A stretch of DNA of 64,000 nucleotides from Plut-88900 sp965116945 (GCA_965116945.1 OZ220734.1:1488001-1552000); one strand, 5' to 3'. Counted from the stretch's first letter, positions 9,356 to 18,194 are shown. Program-made: numbers and translations. Notes: generated from the letters alone by a model not told the origin.

Positions 9356-9751
9356 CTACCGCTTGGTGTACTGAGGCGCCTTTCGGGCCCTCTTCAAGCC
9401 GTACTTCTTCCGCTCTTTGATGCGGGAATCTCGTGTAAGAAGTCCAGCCTTACGCAGTGTGGGTTTCAATTCTTCGTTGGCCACTACTAACGCCCTGGCA
9501 ATTCCATGCCTTATGGCCTGAGCCTGCCCCGAAATGCCTCCGCCCACCACTCTAACTGATGCGCTGTAGTTGCCATTCAGACCGGTGGTATGCAGCGGCT
9601 CCTGAATAGCTTGCTGCAGGGTGCGAAGAGGGAAGGCCTCGTTCATCGGCTTGCCGTTAACCACTATGGCCCCGGGGCCGGGAAAAAGCCTTACACGGGC
9701 CACGGCTTCCTTGCGCTTTCCGATGGCGTAGAAATATCTTTGCTCAGTCAA
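9356..9751 (-). CDS. rpsI: 30S ribosomal protein S9
   Basis: Small-subunit protein whose C-terminal tail reaches the P site. 131 residues, starting YFYAIGKRKEAVARVRLFPG and ending in the basic RARKAPQYTKR tail with the invariant final KR. The start is TTG at 9749-9751, preceded by GGGAG eight bases upstream; no ATG fits the conserved N terminus. It follows rplM by 16 bp, the usual L13-S9 pairing, and is the last gene of the ribosomal supercluster. Confidence 0.96.
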   Translation of the reverse strand: MTEQRYFYAIGKRKEAVARVRLFPGPGAIVVNGKPMNEAFPLRTLQQAIQEPLHTTGLNGNYSASVRVVGGGISGQAQAIRHGIARALVVANEELKPTLRKAGLLTRDSRIKERKKYGLKRARKAPQYTKR

Positions 9752-9767
9752 GGGTTACTCCCGGGGT

Positions 9768-10556
9768 CTATGCGCCCCTGTCCTTCTCTTCTTCTGCGGC
9801 CTCGGCAGCGGGGGCATCATCTGCTGGTGCCGAGTCTTCAGCTTCTGCGGAGGGCGCGGCATTGTCGGCTTCGGATTCTTCGGTAGACTCGGAAGTTACC
9901 GGGGGCTCCGGAGCTTCTTCCGGGGCCTCAGCGCTTACCGTCTCCGGCGGGGCCTCGGCGGCCGGCTCTTCAACCACCTCTTCCTTTGCAACTGCATCTT
10001 CTTCAACCGTTGAGGCTGGCTCCACTACTTTCCTTGGCTTGCGTACCCGCTTGTTGTAAAGAGGCTTCGGCAAGCCGATCCAGGTCACGCCCTCGTCACG
10101 GTCCTTTTCCAGGGCATTGAGGCTGTCTGCCACCTGGGACTCGTGAGGGTGTTCGGCGCCGGAGTACACCTTGAGACGTCGGAACATCTGGCGGCCCAGC
10201 CGGTTGTGGGGAAGCATACCCTTCACGGCGTGCTCGATCACCCGGTGGGGGTGTCGGGCCATCATTGTACGGTAGGGCACCGCCTTAAGCCCGCCCGGAT
10301 ATTGGGAGTGGCTGTAATAAATCTTCTGGTCTGCCTTTCGCCCCGTGACCCGTACCTTCGCGGCATTGACCACTATGACGAAGTCGCCGGTGAGCAAGTG
10401 AGGAGAATAGTTCGGCTTGTGCTTGCCCTTGAGCAGATGAGCCACCTGGACCGAGAGCCTACCGAGGACCTGTCCATCCGCATCAATGACGTGCCACCTT
10501 GGCTGCAGATCGGAAGCCTTGGCCGTTGCGGTTGTCTTTCTTGTTAGTGTTGCCAT
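9768..10556 (-). CDS. rplM: 50S ribosomal protein L13 with long acidic C-terminal extension
   Basis: L13 binds 23S rRNA early in 50S assembly. Residues about 17-150 are a normal L13 (WHVIDADGQVLGRLSVQVA, GDFVIVVNAAKVRVTGRK, MLPHNRLGRQMFRRLKVY). The family is usually 140-150 residues, but this protein has 262. Residues 179-262 form a low-complexity Ala/Glu/Pro tail with about 29 acidic and three basic residues, presumably disordered and solvent-exposed. The reading frame is intact up to a TGA 16 bp before rpsI, so the tail is real sequence rather than a missed stop. Its function is unknown. Confidence 0.95.
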   Translation of the reverse strand: MATLTRKTTATAKASDLQPRWHVIDADGQVLGRLSVQVAHLLKGKHKPNYSPHLLTGDFVIVVNAAKVRVTGRKADQKIYYSHSQYPGGLKAVPYRTMMARHPHRVIEHAVKGMLPHNRLGRQMFRRLKVYSGAEHPHESQVADSLNALEKDRDEGVTWIGLPKPLYNKRVRKPRKVVEPASTVEEDAVAKEEVVEEPAAEAPPETVSAEAPEEAPEPPVTSESTEESEADNAAPSAEAEDSAPADDAPAAEAAEEEKDRGA

Positions 10557-10577
10557 TTTATTGGAGCCGTTCCGATT

Positions 10578-11414
10578 CTAGGTTATGAGGATCGATGCCT
10601 CTGCCGCTATGGTTTCAAGTATGGGAAATGGTCCGGAGTCCGGGTATCGGACTTCCTCCAGGCACAGGCCTTCGGGCGAGAGGGTGGGGCCTGCCAGCCC
10701 GGGGCCCGGACTCTCAATCAAGCCTCCGAATTCTTCAATACTCATCCGACCCCTGCCAACTTCTACCAATGCCCCGGCGGTTCGTCTGACCTGGTGGGTC
10801 AGAAAGGCGTTACCCTCCATTTCCAGGATGACCAGTGGGCCCTCCTTGCGAACGTAAGCCTCAGTGATATGACGCACCGTAGAGGCCCCAAGTACTTCGG
10901 GGGACTTGGCGAAGGATGCGAAGTCGTGCACTCCGACGAGCTGCCTGGCTGCGGCATCCATAGCGACCACATTAAGTTTTCCTCGCACGTGGCAAGTCTG
11001 TCCTCGCCGGAGGGGTGAGGGACTGGGGTTGTTGTAGATCACATAGCGGTATCGCCGGGATACTGCGTCTCTACGAGGGTCGAATCCGAGGTCCACCTCT
11101 GAGGCGGCGTGTACAGAGATATCTTCCTGCAGGTGGTGGTTGAGTGCCTGGCGAAGGGTCTCTGGGGGAAAGGCCGAGGATGTCAGGAATGTGGCGACCT
11201 GTCCACGGGCGTGCACACCGGTGTCGGTACGGCCGGCGCCGGCTACTCTTACGCTTTCGCCGGTGAGGTTTTCTATGGCAAGCTCCAAGGCCGACTGGAT
11301 AGTGAGGGCGTCGGGCTGCCACTGGAAGCCGCGATAGCGGGAACCGTCGTATTCCAGCAGGAGGGCGATCCTTCTCAAGGCACCTTTATTGTCCATATTT
11401 GCTTGCGTATGCAT
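10578..11414 (-). CDS. truA: tRNA pseudouridine(38-40) synthase
   Basis: Converts uridines 38-40 of the tRNA anticodon stem-loop to pseudouridine. 278 residues; the catalytic aspartate is D64 in AGRTDTGVHARGQVATF, with LEYDGSRYRGFQWQP near the N terminus and the FLTHQVRRTAGALVEVGRG helix in the C-terminal half. The first ATG (11414) gives a short extra MHTQAN; the second ATG (11396) fits the family equally well and neither has a clear Shine-Dalgarno. Position between rplQ and rplM is common in bacteria. Confidence 0.95.
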   Translation of the reverse strand: MHTQANMDNKGALRRIALLLEYDGSRYRGFQWQPDALTIQSALELAIENLTGESVRVAGAGRTDTGVHARGQVATFLTSSAFPPETLRQALNHHLQEDISVHAASEVDLGFDPRRDAVSRRYRYVIYNNPSPSPLRRGQTCHVRGKLNVVAMDAAARQLVGVHDFASFAKSPEVLGASTVRHITEAYVRKEGPLVILEMEGNAFLTHQVRRTAGALVEVGRGRMSIEEFGGLIESPGPGLAGPTLSPEGLCLEEVRYPDSGPFPILETIAAEASILIT

Positions 11415-11429
11415 GTGCGTTTGGCGGAG

Positions 11430-11783
11430 TTATTCCACCAGTTCCAGCCGGGCCATGGGGGCGGCATCCCCGAGACGGGGGCCAAGCTTTACCAGCCTGG
11501 TGTAACCGCCGGGCCTCTCTGCAAATCTTGGCCCGAGCTCATCGAACACCTTGGAAACGACCTTCTTATCGGCGACATAGGAGAGGGCCTGACGTCGGGC
11601 GTGAAGGTCTTCCCTCTTGCCGAGGGTGATTATCTTCTCGGCGATGCCCTTGATCTCCTTGGCCTTGGCCTCTGTGGTTGAGAGATGTTCATTGCGCAGC
11701 AGGTCGGTGACCATATTCCTGTAAAGGGCCCTACGGTGGTCCGACTTGCGGCCGAGCTTTCGTCCTGATATCCGATGTCTCAT
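11430..11783 (-). CDS. rplQ: 50S ribosomal protein L17
   Basis: L17 contacts 23S rRNA near the exit tunnel. 117 residues starting MRHRISGRKLGRKSDHRRAL, the classic N terminus; the open frame extends 27 codons further upstream into rpoA but that part is not conserved, so the ATG at 11783 is chosen. It lies 10 bp after rpoA as the end of the alpha operon, and truA follows after 15 bp. Confidence 0.96.
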   Translation of the reverse strand: MRHRISGRKLGRKSDHRRALYRNMVTDLLRNEHLSTTEAKAKEIKGIAEKIITLGKREDLHARRQALSYVADKKVVSKVFDELGPRFAERPGGYTRLVKLGPRLGDAAPMARLELVE

Positions 11784-11793
11784 CTTGGTGACT

Positions 11794-12879
11794 CTATTCG
11801 GACTCTTCGTCCACTTCAGTTTGCTCTTCGCTATTTTCTTCGCTGAGGAGGTCTTCCACCACATTGTCGGCTAACGCCTCGAAGGGGTCGGCTGCAGACT
11901 GGGCACTTTCCGCCAGGACTGCGGCCACGTCTACCCCGTGGTCCATGAGCACCTCGTACAACTCACTCAGGGACTTTTCTCCAAAGTTCCTGATCTGCAG
12001 CAGTTCGTCTTCGCTCTTCTCAAGGACTTCGCCAACGGTGGTCAAGTCGGCTTTTGAAAGACAGTTGTAGATCCTGGAGGGGAGATTCAGGGAATCCAGG
12101 CTCATGGCGTACTGCTCTGGAGGTAGGTTGAGGCGTCGGCCTTCCGGAAGGCCCGAGGCCATTCCCAGGTTGGCAAAAAGGGAGAAGTAGTTTATCAGCG
12201 CTTGCCCTGCCTCCCGCAACGCCTGAACGGGCCGGATTGTCCCGTCAGTCCAGGCGTCCAGCACCACGCGTTCTTTGCCGATATACGGACCGGTCCTGAT
12301 TGGCTCTACGTTGAAGTTAACCTTCAGCACGGGTGTAAACACGGCATCCACCGGCAACGCACCGAGCGGCAAACCGTCAATGTTCGCCGCCGGCATATAT
12401 CCGCGTCCCCTCTCCACGTTGAACTCCACCGACAACACCGCCGTATCCGAGTCCATGGTGGCGAGGTGAAGGTCCGGGTTGGCGACTTCATATTCGGCCG
12501 CGGGGCTAATGTCTCCCGCCAGCACCTCACGTTCTCCCTGCACATCCAGGAAGAGCCGTCCGGGCTGGTCAGAGTTGGACTTCAGCCTGACACCTTTAAC
12601 ATTCAGCAGGAACTCCGTAACGTCTTCAGTCACGTAGTCCATGGTTGAGTATTCGTGCTGTATCCCCTGGATTTTGACCCAGGTGATAGCGGCGCTTTCA
12701 ATAGAACTCAGAAGGACCCGCCTAACCGAGTTCCCGATTGTTGTTCCCAGCCCCTTTTCCAGGGGTTCGACGCTGAAGCGACCGTAGGTCTCCTCGTCTT
12801 CCAGTACCTGGATTTCCGGATTGGCGATGCCAACTAAGGCATCACTGACCTGAAACGGTTCACTGTATATATCCATCAT
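11794..12879 (-). CDS. rpoA: RNA polymerase alpha subunit
   Basis: Dimerises to nucleate core RNA polymerase and reads UP elements and activators. 361 residues: N-terminal domain with the assembly motif GLGTTIGNSVRRVLLSSI (43-60), then the C-terminal domain with SRIYNCLSKADLTTVGEVL and the helix-hairpin-helix RNFGEKSLSELYEVL. The C terminus adds an acidic tail (EENSEEQTEVDEESE) beyond the usual end. Gene order rpsM-rpsK-rpsD-rpoA-rplQ is the standard alpha operon. Confidence 0.97.
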   Translation of the reverse strand: MMDIYSEPFQVSDALVGIANPEIQVLEDEETYGRFSVEPLEKGLGTTIGNSVRRVLLSSIESAAITWVKIQGIQHEYSTMDYVTEDVTEFLLNVKGVRLKSNSDQPGRLFLDVQGEREVLAGDISPAAEYEVANPDLHLATMDSDTAVLSVEFNVERGRGYMPAANIDGLPLGALPVDAVFTPVLKVNFNVEPIRTGPYIGKERVVLDAWTDGTIRPVQALREAGQALINYFSLFANLGMASGLPEGRRLNLPPEQYAMSLDSLNLPSRIYNCLSKADLTTVGEVLEKSEDELLQIRNFGEKSLSELYEVLMDHGVDVAAVLAESAQSAADPFEALADNVVEDLLSEENSEEQTEVDEESE

Positions 12880-12910
12880 TTGGACAAGTTCTCCGAAATA
12901 GAAGGGCGCT

Positions 12911-13537
12911 TTACCGCGAGTAGTATTCGATGATCAGTCTGTCGTCCACACGGGAGCCGATTAGGTCCCTGGTAGGTGCAGTCAGGACCCGACCTGTCAT
13001 GGCCTGGGGGTCGACGCTGAGCCAATCCGGGATGGGCTTACCACGAATTTCCGCTTCCATGAACTTAAAATGCTCCGACTTCCGCCCACGTGCGGTCCAG
13101 CCGACCTGATCGCTAACGTCCAGCAGGTAGGACGGTATGTCGGTTGGGTGATCGTTCACCGAGATATGACCGTGGCTGATGAGCTGTCGGGCCTGGTTGC
13201 GGGAGGTGGCAAAGCCAAGTCTGAAGACGACGTTATCCAGCCTGCTTTCGAGGATTTTGAGGAAATTGTCGCCTGTAACGCCGGGTTGTTCCCGTGCGGC
13301 GCTAAAGTGGCGGAAGAGCTGGCGTTCGACCAGCCCATAGGTGTGTTTGACCTTCTGTTTCTCCCTGAGTTGGAGGCCTCTTTCGGAGACCCTTCGCCTG
13401 CGGGTGCCGCGCTGGCCCGGGGGGCCAATCCGGCGCTCGATGGCGCACTTGGGCGTAAGGCAACGGTCACCTTTGAGGAAGAGCTTCTCACCCTGCCTTC
13501 TGCATAACCGGCAAACGGGACCTGTGTAACGAGCCAA
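12911..13537 (-). CDS. rpsD: 30S ribosomal protein S4 (zinc-binding form)
   Basis: A primary 16S rRNA binder that nucleates 30S assembly. 208 residues with an N-terminal zinc knot of C9, C12, C26 and C31, and an S4 domain containing LDNVVFRLGFATSRNQARQL. Start is TTG at 13535-13537 with GGGAGG seven bases ahead, giving the conserved MARYTGP. It sits between rpsK and rpoA, and in related operons S4 represses its own operon; no such site was identified here. Confidence 0.96.
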   Translation of the reverse strand: MARYTGPVCRLCRRQGEKLFLKGDRCLTPKCAIERRIGPPGQRGTRRRRVSERGLQLREKQKVKHTYGLVERQLFRHFSAAREQPGVTGDNFLKILESRLDNVVFRLGFATSRNQARQLISHGHISVNDHPTDIPSYLLDVSDQVGWTARGRKSEHFKFMEAEIRGKPIPDWLSVDPQAMTGRVLTAPTRDLIGSRVDDRLIIEYYSR

Positions 13538-13552
13538 AGGGTGTCCTCCCTG

Positions 13553-13942
13553 CTAAATGCGCCTGCGCTTCGGGGGTCGGCAGCCGTTGTGGGGTATGGG
13601 CGTGACGTCCCTGATGCTTACTATGTTAATACCCGCCGCGGCGAGTGAACGAATGGCGGCCTCCCGACCGCTGCCGGGACCCTTTACGAAGACCTCGACC
13701 TCTCGAAGGCCCTGGTCGGTGCCCTTGCGGGCGGCCTGCTCGGCGGCCCTTTGTGCCGCGAAGGCCGTGCCTTTACGAGAGCCTTTGAATCCCATAGTCC
13801 CGGAGCTTCCCCAGGCTATGACGTTCCCGTTGGGGTCCGTGAGGGTTATCTTCGTATTGTTGAAGGTAGACTGGATGTAGGCTCGGCCTGCGGGCACGAA
13901 CTTCTTTTCCCTACGCCTGGCCCTTCCCTTTTGCTTGGCCAT
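13553..13942 (-). CDS. rpsK: 30S ribosomal protein S11
   Basis: Platform protein of the 30S subunit. 129 residues with AYIQSTFNNTKITLTDPNG, the STF/NNT signature, and ending in DVTPIPHNGCRPPKRRRI, a near-invariant C terminus. GAGGT precedes the ATG. It is eight bases from rpsM on the upstream side and is followed closely by rpsD. Confidence 0.97.
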   Translation of the reverse strand: MAKQKGRARRREKKFVPAGRAYIQSTFNNTKITLTDPNGNVIAWGSSGTMGFKGSRKGTAFAAQRAAEQAARKGTDQGLREVEVFVKGPGSGREAAIRSLAAAGINIVSIRDVTPIPHNGCRPPKRRRI

Positions 13943-13950
13943 GTTTACCT

Positions 13951-14334
13951 CTACTTCTTGGCCCTGACCTGCCTGCGGCCGGCGACCGTCCGCCTGGCGC
14001 CTCTCTTGGTCCTGGCGTTGGTCTTGGTTCTTTGGCCTCTCACCGGGAGTCCCCGGCGGTGCCTGACACCCCGGTAGGTGTTCACCTCTACGAGACGGCG
14101 GATGTTCTGCTGCACCTGGCGGCGAAGGTCTCCCTCCACTATGTGCTGCTTGTCTATGACTTCCCTAACGCGGTTAAGGTCGTCTTCCGTCAGTTCACCA
14201 ACCTTGGACTCGGGGCTGACCTGTGCTGCCTCTGCGACCTTCACGGCGGAAGTCGGTCCGATGCCGTAGATCGATGTCAGCGCTATGAACAGCCTCTTGT
14301 CGTTGGAGATATCTACGCCTGCAACTCTTGGCAT
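13951..14334 (-). CDS. rpsM: 30S ribosomal protein S13
   Basis: Head protein of the 30S subunit that contacts the 50S subunit and P-site tRNA. 127 residues starting MPRVAGVDISNDKRLFIAL, with YGIGPTSAVKVAEAA and the RGVRHRRGLPVRGQRTKTNA signature, and a basic tail. GGAGG precedes the ATG. First gene of the alpha group after rpmJ. Confidence 0.97.
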   Translation of the reverse strand: MPRVAGVDISNDKRLFIALTSIYGIGPTSAVKVAEAAQVSPESKVGELTEDDLNRVREVIDKQHIVEGDLRRQVQQNIRRLVEVNTYRGVRHRRGLPVRGQRTKTNARTKRGARRTVAGRRQVRAKK

Positions 14335-14375
14335 AACACCCTCCGTTCGAGCTCAGTCAAGCCGCATAGAAGCGG

Positions 14376-14489
14376 CTATCCCTGCCTCTGCTTGTGCTTC
14401 GGGACTTCGCAGATTACGCGAAGAGTCCCGTGACGGCGAACAATCTTGCACTTATCGCACATTCTTTTTATAGAAGCCCTGACTTTCAT
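14376..14489 (-). CDS. rpmJ: 50S ribosomal protein L36 (zinc-binding form)
   Basis: A 37-codon gene read between rpsM and infA. The protein starts MKVRASIKRMCDKCKIVRR and ends KHKQRQG. C11, C14, C27 and H32 make the zinc-ribbon ligand set of the C+ form of L36. GGAGG-type purines (reverse of 14493-14498) precede the ATG at 14489. Its place directly before rpsM is the usual one. Confidence 0.97.
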   Translation of the reverse strand: MKVRASIKRMCDKCKIVRRHGTLRVICEVPKHKQRQG

Positions 14490-14502
14490 TCGGGACCTCC
14501 CA

Positions 14503-14736
14503 CTATTTGAAACGATATGTGATTCTGCCCCGAGTCAGATCGTAGGGTGAAAGCTCTACGAGTACCCGGTCCCCGAGCAGAATCCTGATGAAGTGGATAC
14601 GCATCTTGCCGGAGACGTGGGCCAGAACCTGGTGGCCGTTGGCCAACTCCACGGTGAACATGCCATTGGGCAGGGTCTCGACGATCCGCCCCTCGACTTC
14701 AATCTTCTCTTTCTGTCCCGTTCTCTCTTCAGCCAT
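14503..14736 (-). CDS. infA: Translation initiation factor IF-1
   Basis: A 77-residue S1/OB-fold protein that occupies the ribosomal A site during initiation. It contains VEGRIVETLPNGMFTVELANG, VLAHVSGKMRIHFIRILLGD and ends LTRGRITYRFK, all typical. It lies 13 bp before rpmJ and downstream of map, the normal spc-alpha junction. Confidence 0.97.
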   Translation of the reverse strand: MAEERTGQKEKIEVEGRIVETLPNGMFTVELANGHQVLAHVSGKMRIHFIRILLGDRVLVELSPYDLTRGRITYRFK

Positions 14737-14764
14737 ATGCTAGTCTTGCAGTCCTTTCCTCTGG

Positions 14765-15562
14765 CTAGTCCCTAAACCGGGTCATAACGATGGGGCCGTC
14801 CCCAGTTATTGCGATACTGTGTTCAAAGTGGGCGGAGAGGCTGCCGTCCCGAGTAACTACTGTCCAGGCGTCGGGCAGGAGGGACGTGTTCCAGTCGCCT
14901 ATGTTAAGCATCGGCTCTATAGCGAGGGCCATGCCCTCCCGTAGCTGAAGCCCGCGCCCTGCTTTGCCGTAGTTAGGCACCGAGGGCTCTTCGTGCATCC
15001 TGCGCCCAATCCCGTGGCCCACGTATTCCCTGACAACGGAGTATCCGAGGGATTCGGCGTATGTCTGCACTGCGTTGCCGATGTCACCTATTCGGGCCCC
15101 GACTACTGAAGCCTGAATCCCCTGTTCCAGTGATTCCCTCGTTGCATCGATAAGCCTTTGGGCCTCTTCGGTGATCTCCCCAGCACCCACTGTTATGGCG
15201 GCGTCGCCGTGAAAACCGTCTACGATTGCTCCCACGTCGACGCTTACAAGATCGCCTTCCTGTATTACGCGGTCGCCGGGGATACCGTGGACGATTTCCT
15301 CGTTTACGGAGACGCAAACGGCGGCGGGAAAGCCGCGATATCCTACGAATGAAGGTATGGCGCCGTGCCGAGCAATTTCGGCCCGGGCCACGGCGTCCAG
15401 GTCACCGGTCGTGATTCCCGGTTCAATTGCTGCTTTCAGAGCCTTGAGGGTGTGGGCCACTACCCGACCGGCCTGCTTCATCAGGTCGATCTCTCGGGGT
15501 GTCTTTATCTCCATCCCTTCCTGTATCACGACTCTCGGGCCACCCAGGAACGTCTTGTTCAT
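14765..15562 (-). CDS. map: Methionine aminopeptidase, type I
   Basis: Removes the initiator methionine from nascent proteins using two metal ions. 265 residues; metal ligands occur in DVGAIVDGFHGDAAIT, in the YVGHGIGRRMHEEP helix and in AIEPMLN. The start ATG shares its A with the adk TGA stop (a TGATG junction), implying translational coupling; an internal ATG at codon 17 is the alternative and would give the more usual short N terminus. Confidence 0.95.
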   Translation of the reverse strand: MNKTFLGGPRVVIQEGMEIKTPREIDLMKQAGRVVAHTLKALKAAIEPGITTGDLDAVARAEIARHGAIPSFVGYRGFPAAVCVSVNEEIVHGIPGDRVIQEGDLVSVDVGAIVDGFHGDAAITVGAGEITEEAQRLIDATRESLEQGIQASVVGARIGDIGNAVQTYAESLGYSVVREYVGHGIGRRMHEEPSVPNYGKAGRGLQLREGMALAIEPMLNIGDWNTSLLPDAWTVVTRDGSLSAHFEHSIAITGDGPIVMTRFRD

Positions 15563-16230
15563 CAGGAGGCCCCCTTTCCGGAGGTGGCCTTGAGGGAGTC
15601 GGTCATCTGCTGCCCGACCCGGTCTATGGCCTGTTCGCCGTTTATTTCGATAAGGTTGCCCTTCTCCTGGTAGTAGGAGACAAGGGGTGCAGTCTGGTCG
15701 TTGTAGACCTGCACGCGCCTTCGGGAAGTGACCTCGGTGTCGTCATCCCTCTGATAAAGTTCACCGCTGCAGCTGTCGCACTTGCCCGTTTCCCTGGGTG
15801 GCGAGTTGACCATGTGATAGGGAGTCTGACACTCCCGGCAAATCCAGCGGCCACTCAGCCGACGGATTAGCTCCTCTTCGGAGACTTTGATGTAGAGCAC
15901 TGCCTCGATGCCCTTGCTCACTGCCTGGAGGGCCTTGTCCAGAGCCTGGGCCTGACCTAGTGTGCGGGGGAATCCGTCAAGAACCGCCCCCTGTTGGCAG
16001 TCGGGATCTTCAAGGCGGTCCAGGACCATGCGGACGGTCAGTTCGTCGGGGACGAGTTCGCCCTTGTCCATATAGGTCTTGGCCTCGAGTCCCAGGGGAG
16101 TGCCTTCTCCCAGGTTTCGTCGGAACAGGTCGCCCGATGCGACATGGGCTGCGCCGAGTTCGGATGCGAGGCCCACGGCCTGCGTCCCTTTTCCTGCGCC
16201 CGGGCCACCGAGAAGTATCACGTACATCAT
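15562..16230 (-). CDS. adk: Adenylate kinase (zinc-lid form)
   Basis: Balances ATP, ADP and AMP. 222 residues with the P-loop GGPGAGKGT (8-16), LDGFPRT (84-90) and a zinc-binding lid formed by C131, C134, C151 and C154, the form found in Gram-positive and thermophilic bacteria. It overlaps secY by 4 bp at its start and map by 1 bp at its end, so all three are probably translated together. Confidence 0.96.
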   Translation of the reverse strand: MMYVILLGGPGAGKGTQAVGLASELGAAHVASGDLFRRNLGEGTPLGLEAKTYMDKGELVPDELTVRMVLDRLEDPDCQQGAVLDGFPRTLGQAQALDKALQAVSKGIEAVLYIKVSEEELIRRLSGRWICRECQTPYHMVNSPPRETGKCDSCSGELYQRDDDTEVTSRRRVQVYNDQTAPLVSYYQEKGNLIEINGEQAIDRVGQQMTDSLKATSGKGAS

Positions 16231-17558
16231 CGGATGAAGCCCTCGTAGCGGCGCATCAGTAGCTGGGCCTCGAGTTGACGCATGGTGTCAAGCACAACGC
16301 CAACGGCGATGAGCATCGCCACACCGGTGAGTTGCAGACCCTGCACCCCGGTGAACTCGCTGGCGAAATAGGGAATGATCGCTATCACGCCGAGGAATAT
16401 GGCGCCGCCCACGGTAATCCTAAGCAGCACCCTGGTTATGTAGTCATTGGTGGGCTTGCCGGGTCGGATCCCAGGTATGAAGCCGCCGTTTCTCTGCAGG
16501 TTTTCGGCAATTTGCTGCTGTTGGAAAACGATTATGGAATAGAAGAATGCAAAGGCCACCACCAGGAAGAAGGTCATGACCCAGTAGAACAGACCCGTTG
16601 CGTCGAAGAGGTTGGCAATGAAGCGACCAGTGGAGGAAAGCCAATTGGCGTCGGCGGTAACGAAATAGCTGGCAACAAGTCCCGGGAATATCATGATGGA
16701 AAAGGCGAAGATGATAGGAATCATTCCCGCCGAGTTCACCCTGAGGGGTATGTGAGTGGCCCCTGCCTGCCGGTACATTCTCCCGCTGCGAAAAACGCTT
16801 CGCCCGTACTGGACGGGAATTCGACGCTGCGCCTCTGTGAACAGGACGATGCAGTAGACGGTGATCAGGGCAATGGCGAAGAAGACGACCAATCCACCGA
16901 CGTTGCCCCTCTGCAGGAAGGACTGCCTCAGGAGGTCGGGCAGCCCCGACACAATGCCGGCGAAGATTATCATGGAGATACCGTTGCCGATGCCTCTTTC
17001 GGTTATGAGCTCTCCCAGCCATACGCAGAACATGGTGCCCGCGGTCATGGAGAACATCATCGCGATGGTCGGGCCGAGCTGGCCGCCGGTGAACCCTACA
17101 CCTTCAATAACCCCGCCCCGTTCGAGAAGAACCAGCTGGCCAAAGCTCTGGGCCAGGGCCATGGGTACGGTCAGCCAGTGAGTGATCTGGTTAAGCCTCT
17201 GCCGGCCGGCCTCGCCGCCTTCCCTGGAAAGCGCCTGGAGTCTAGGGACGACCGGAATGAGAAGCTGCATCACGATGGATGCGGTAATGTAGGGGTACAC
17301 TCCCATTGAGGCGACACTCAGGTTTCGGAGGGCGCCGCCGCTGAACAGGTCCAACATACCGGCGAGGTTGTTGCCCTGGAAGTACCTGGAGAGTTCGTCC
17401 AGGTTTGCGCCCGGGACGGGCACGTGGGCCACGAACCTGTAGATGACCAGTATCCCGAGAACGAAGAGAACTTTCCCGCGCAGGTCCGGCTGACCGGCCA
17501 CGTCTATCATGGCCTGCAGCAGCTTGGGTCGGGAGGATACGGTCTGGGTCTGTTGCAT
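16227..17558 (-). CDS. secY: Preprotein translocase subunit SecY
   Basis: The central pore of the Sec translocon in the cytoplasmic membrane. 443 residues with ten predicted hydrophobic helices; the plug/early motif NLAGMLDLFSGGALRNLSVA and FRSGRMYRQAGATHIPLRVN before a further membrane segment match the family, as does PGIRPGKPTNDYI. It abuts rplO with no spacer and overlaps adk by 4 bp. No secE or secG is in the window. Confidence 0.97.
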   Translation of the reverse strand: MQQTQTVSSRPKLLQAMIDVAGQPDLRGKVLFVLGILVIYRFVAHVPVPGANLDELSRYFQGNNLAGMLDLFSGGALRNLSVASMGVYPYITASIVMQLLIPVVPRLQALSREGGEAGRQRLNQITHWLTVPMALAQSFGQLVLLERGGVIEGVGFTGGQLGPTIAMMFSMTAGTMFCVWLGELITERGIGNGISMIIFAGIVSGLPDLLRQSFLQRGNVGGLVVFFAIALITVYCIVLFTEAQRRIPVQYGRSVFRSGRMYRQAGATHIPLRVNSAGMIPIIFAFSIMIFPGLVASYFVTADANWLSSTGRFIANLFDATGLFYWVMTFFLVVAFAFFYSIIVFQQQQIAENLQRNGGFIPGIRPGKPTNDYITRVLLRITVGGAIFLGVIAIIPYFASEFTGVQGLQLTGVAMLIAVGVVLDTMRQLEAQLLMRRYEGFIR

Positions 17559-18005
17559 CTAGCTCAGGGTCTCTGCAGTGCCGCCTGCGGCCTCGATCTT
17601 CGAAACGGCGGAGCCGGAGAACTTGTTCGCCTTTATGGTGAGGGGTCGGTCCAGGGCCCCGTCTCCCAGCACTTTGATGGGCTTGTTCAGATTTCTGACG
17701 ATTCTGCGGGAACGCAGCACCTCGGGGGTGACTTCCGTGCCGCTTTCAAATACGTTCAGCTGGGAAAGGTTTATCGGCAGATATTCGGTCCTGAAGATAT
17801 TGGTGAAGCCGCGCTTGGAAGGCATGCGCTTGATCAGGGGAAGCTGGCCACCTTCGAAGCCGCGTCGTATGCTCCCGCCCGACCGTGACTTCTGGCCCTT
17901 GTTTCCCCGTCCCGACGTGTGTCCGTAGTTACTGCCGTATCCGCGACCAACACGCCTTCGGGGGCGCTTGGAGCCGCGTAGTGGTGACAGCTCGTTCAGT
18001 CTCAT
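17559..18005 (-). CDS. rplO: 50S ribosomal protein L15
   Basis: Late-assembling 23S rRNA-binding protein. 148 residues, beginning MRLNELSPLRGSKRPRRRVG and carrying SGRGNKGQKSRSGG and RRGFEGGQLPLIKRMPSKRG, the glycine- and arginine-rich extension of L15. It overlaps rpmD by 4 bp (ATGA) and directly abuts secY, a strongly conserved neighbourhood. Confidence 0.97.
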   Translation of the reverse strand: MRLNELSPLRGSKRPRRRVGRGYGSNYGHTSGRGNKGQKSRSGGSIRRGFEGGQLPLIKRMPSKRGFTNIFRTEYLPINLSQLNVFESGTEVTPEVLRSRRIVRNLNKPIKVLGDGALDRPLTIKANKFSGSAVSKIEAAGGTAETLS

Positions 18006-18184
18006 TTTATCTCTTCCACTTCAACAAGGTGAGTAACCTTCTGCACCATACCTCGCACGGACGGATTGTCATCATGTTCCACGGTCTGGTGCATCTTTTT
18101 CAGACCCAGGGCCCGGAGGGTGCCCCTCTGGTCCTGGGGATACCCTATGCTGCTTTTCTTAAGGGTTACTTTGAGTTTCGACAA
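18002..18184 (-). CDS. rpmD: 50S ribosomal protein L30
   Basis: A 60-residue L30 with LKVTLKKSSIGYPQDQRGTL and LGLKKMHQTVEHDDNPSVRG, the full short bacterial form. It lies between rpsE (10 bp gap) and rplO (4 bp overlap) in the standard spc order. Confidence 0.96.
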   Translation of the reverse strand: MSKLKVTLKKSSIGYPQDQRGTLRALGLKKMHQTVEHDDNPSVRGMVQKVTHLVEVEEIK

Positions 18185-18194
18185 TTGGGCCTGC

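Noticed and set aside
16275..17309. 344-codon open frame antisense to secY
   Set aside because: It is the complementary reading of a clearly conserved gene, with His/Gly-rich composition and no ribosome-binding site.
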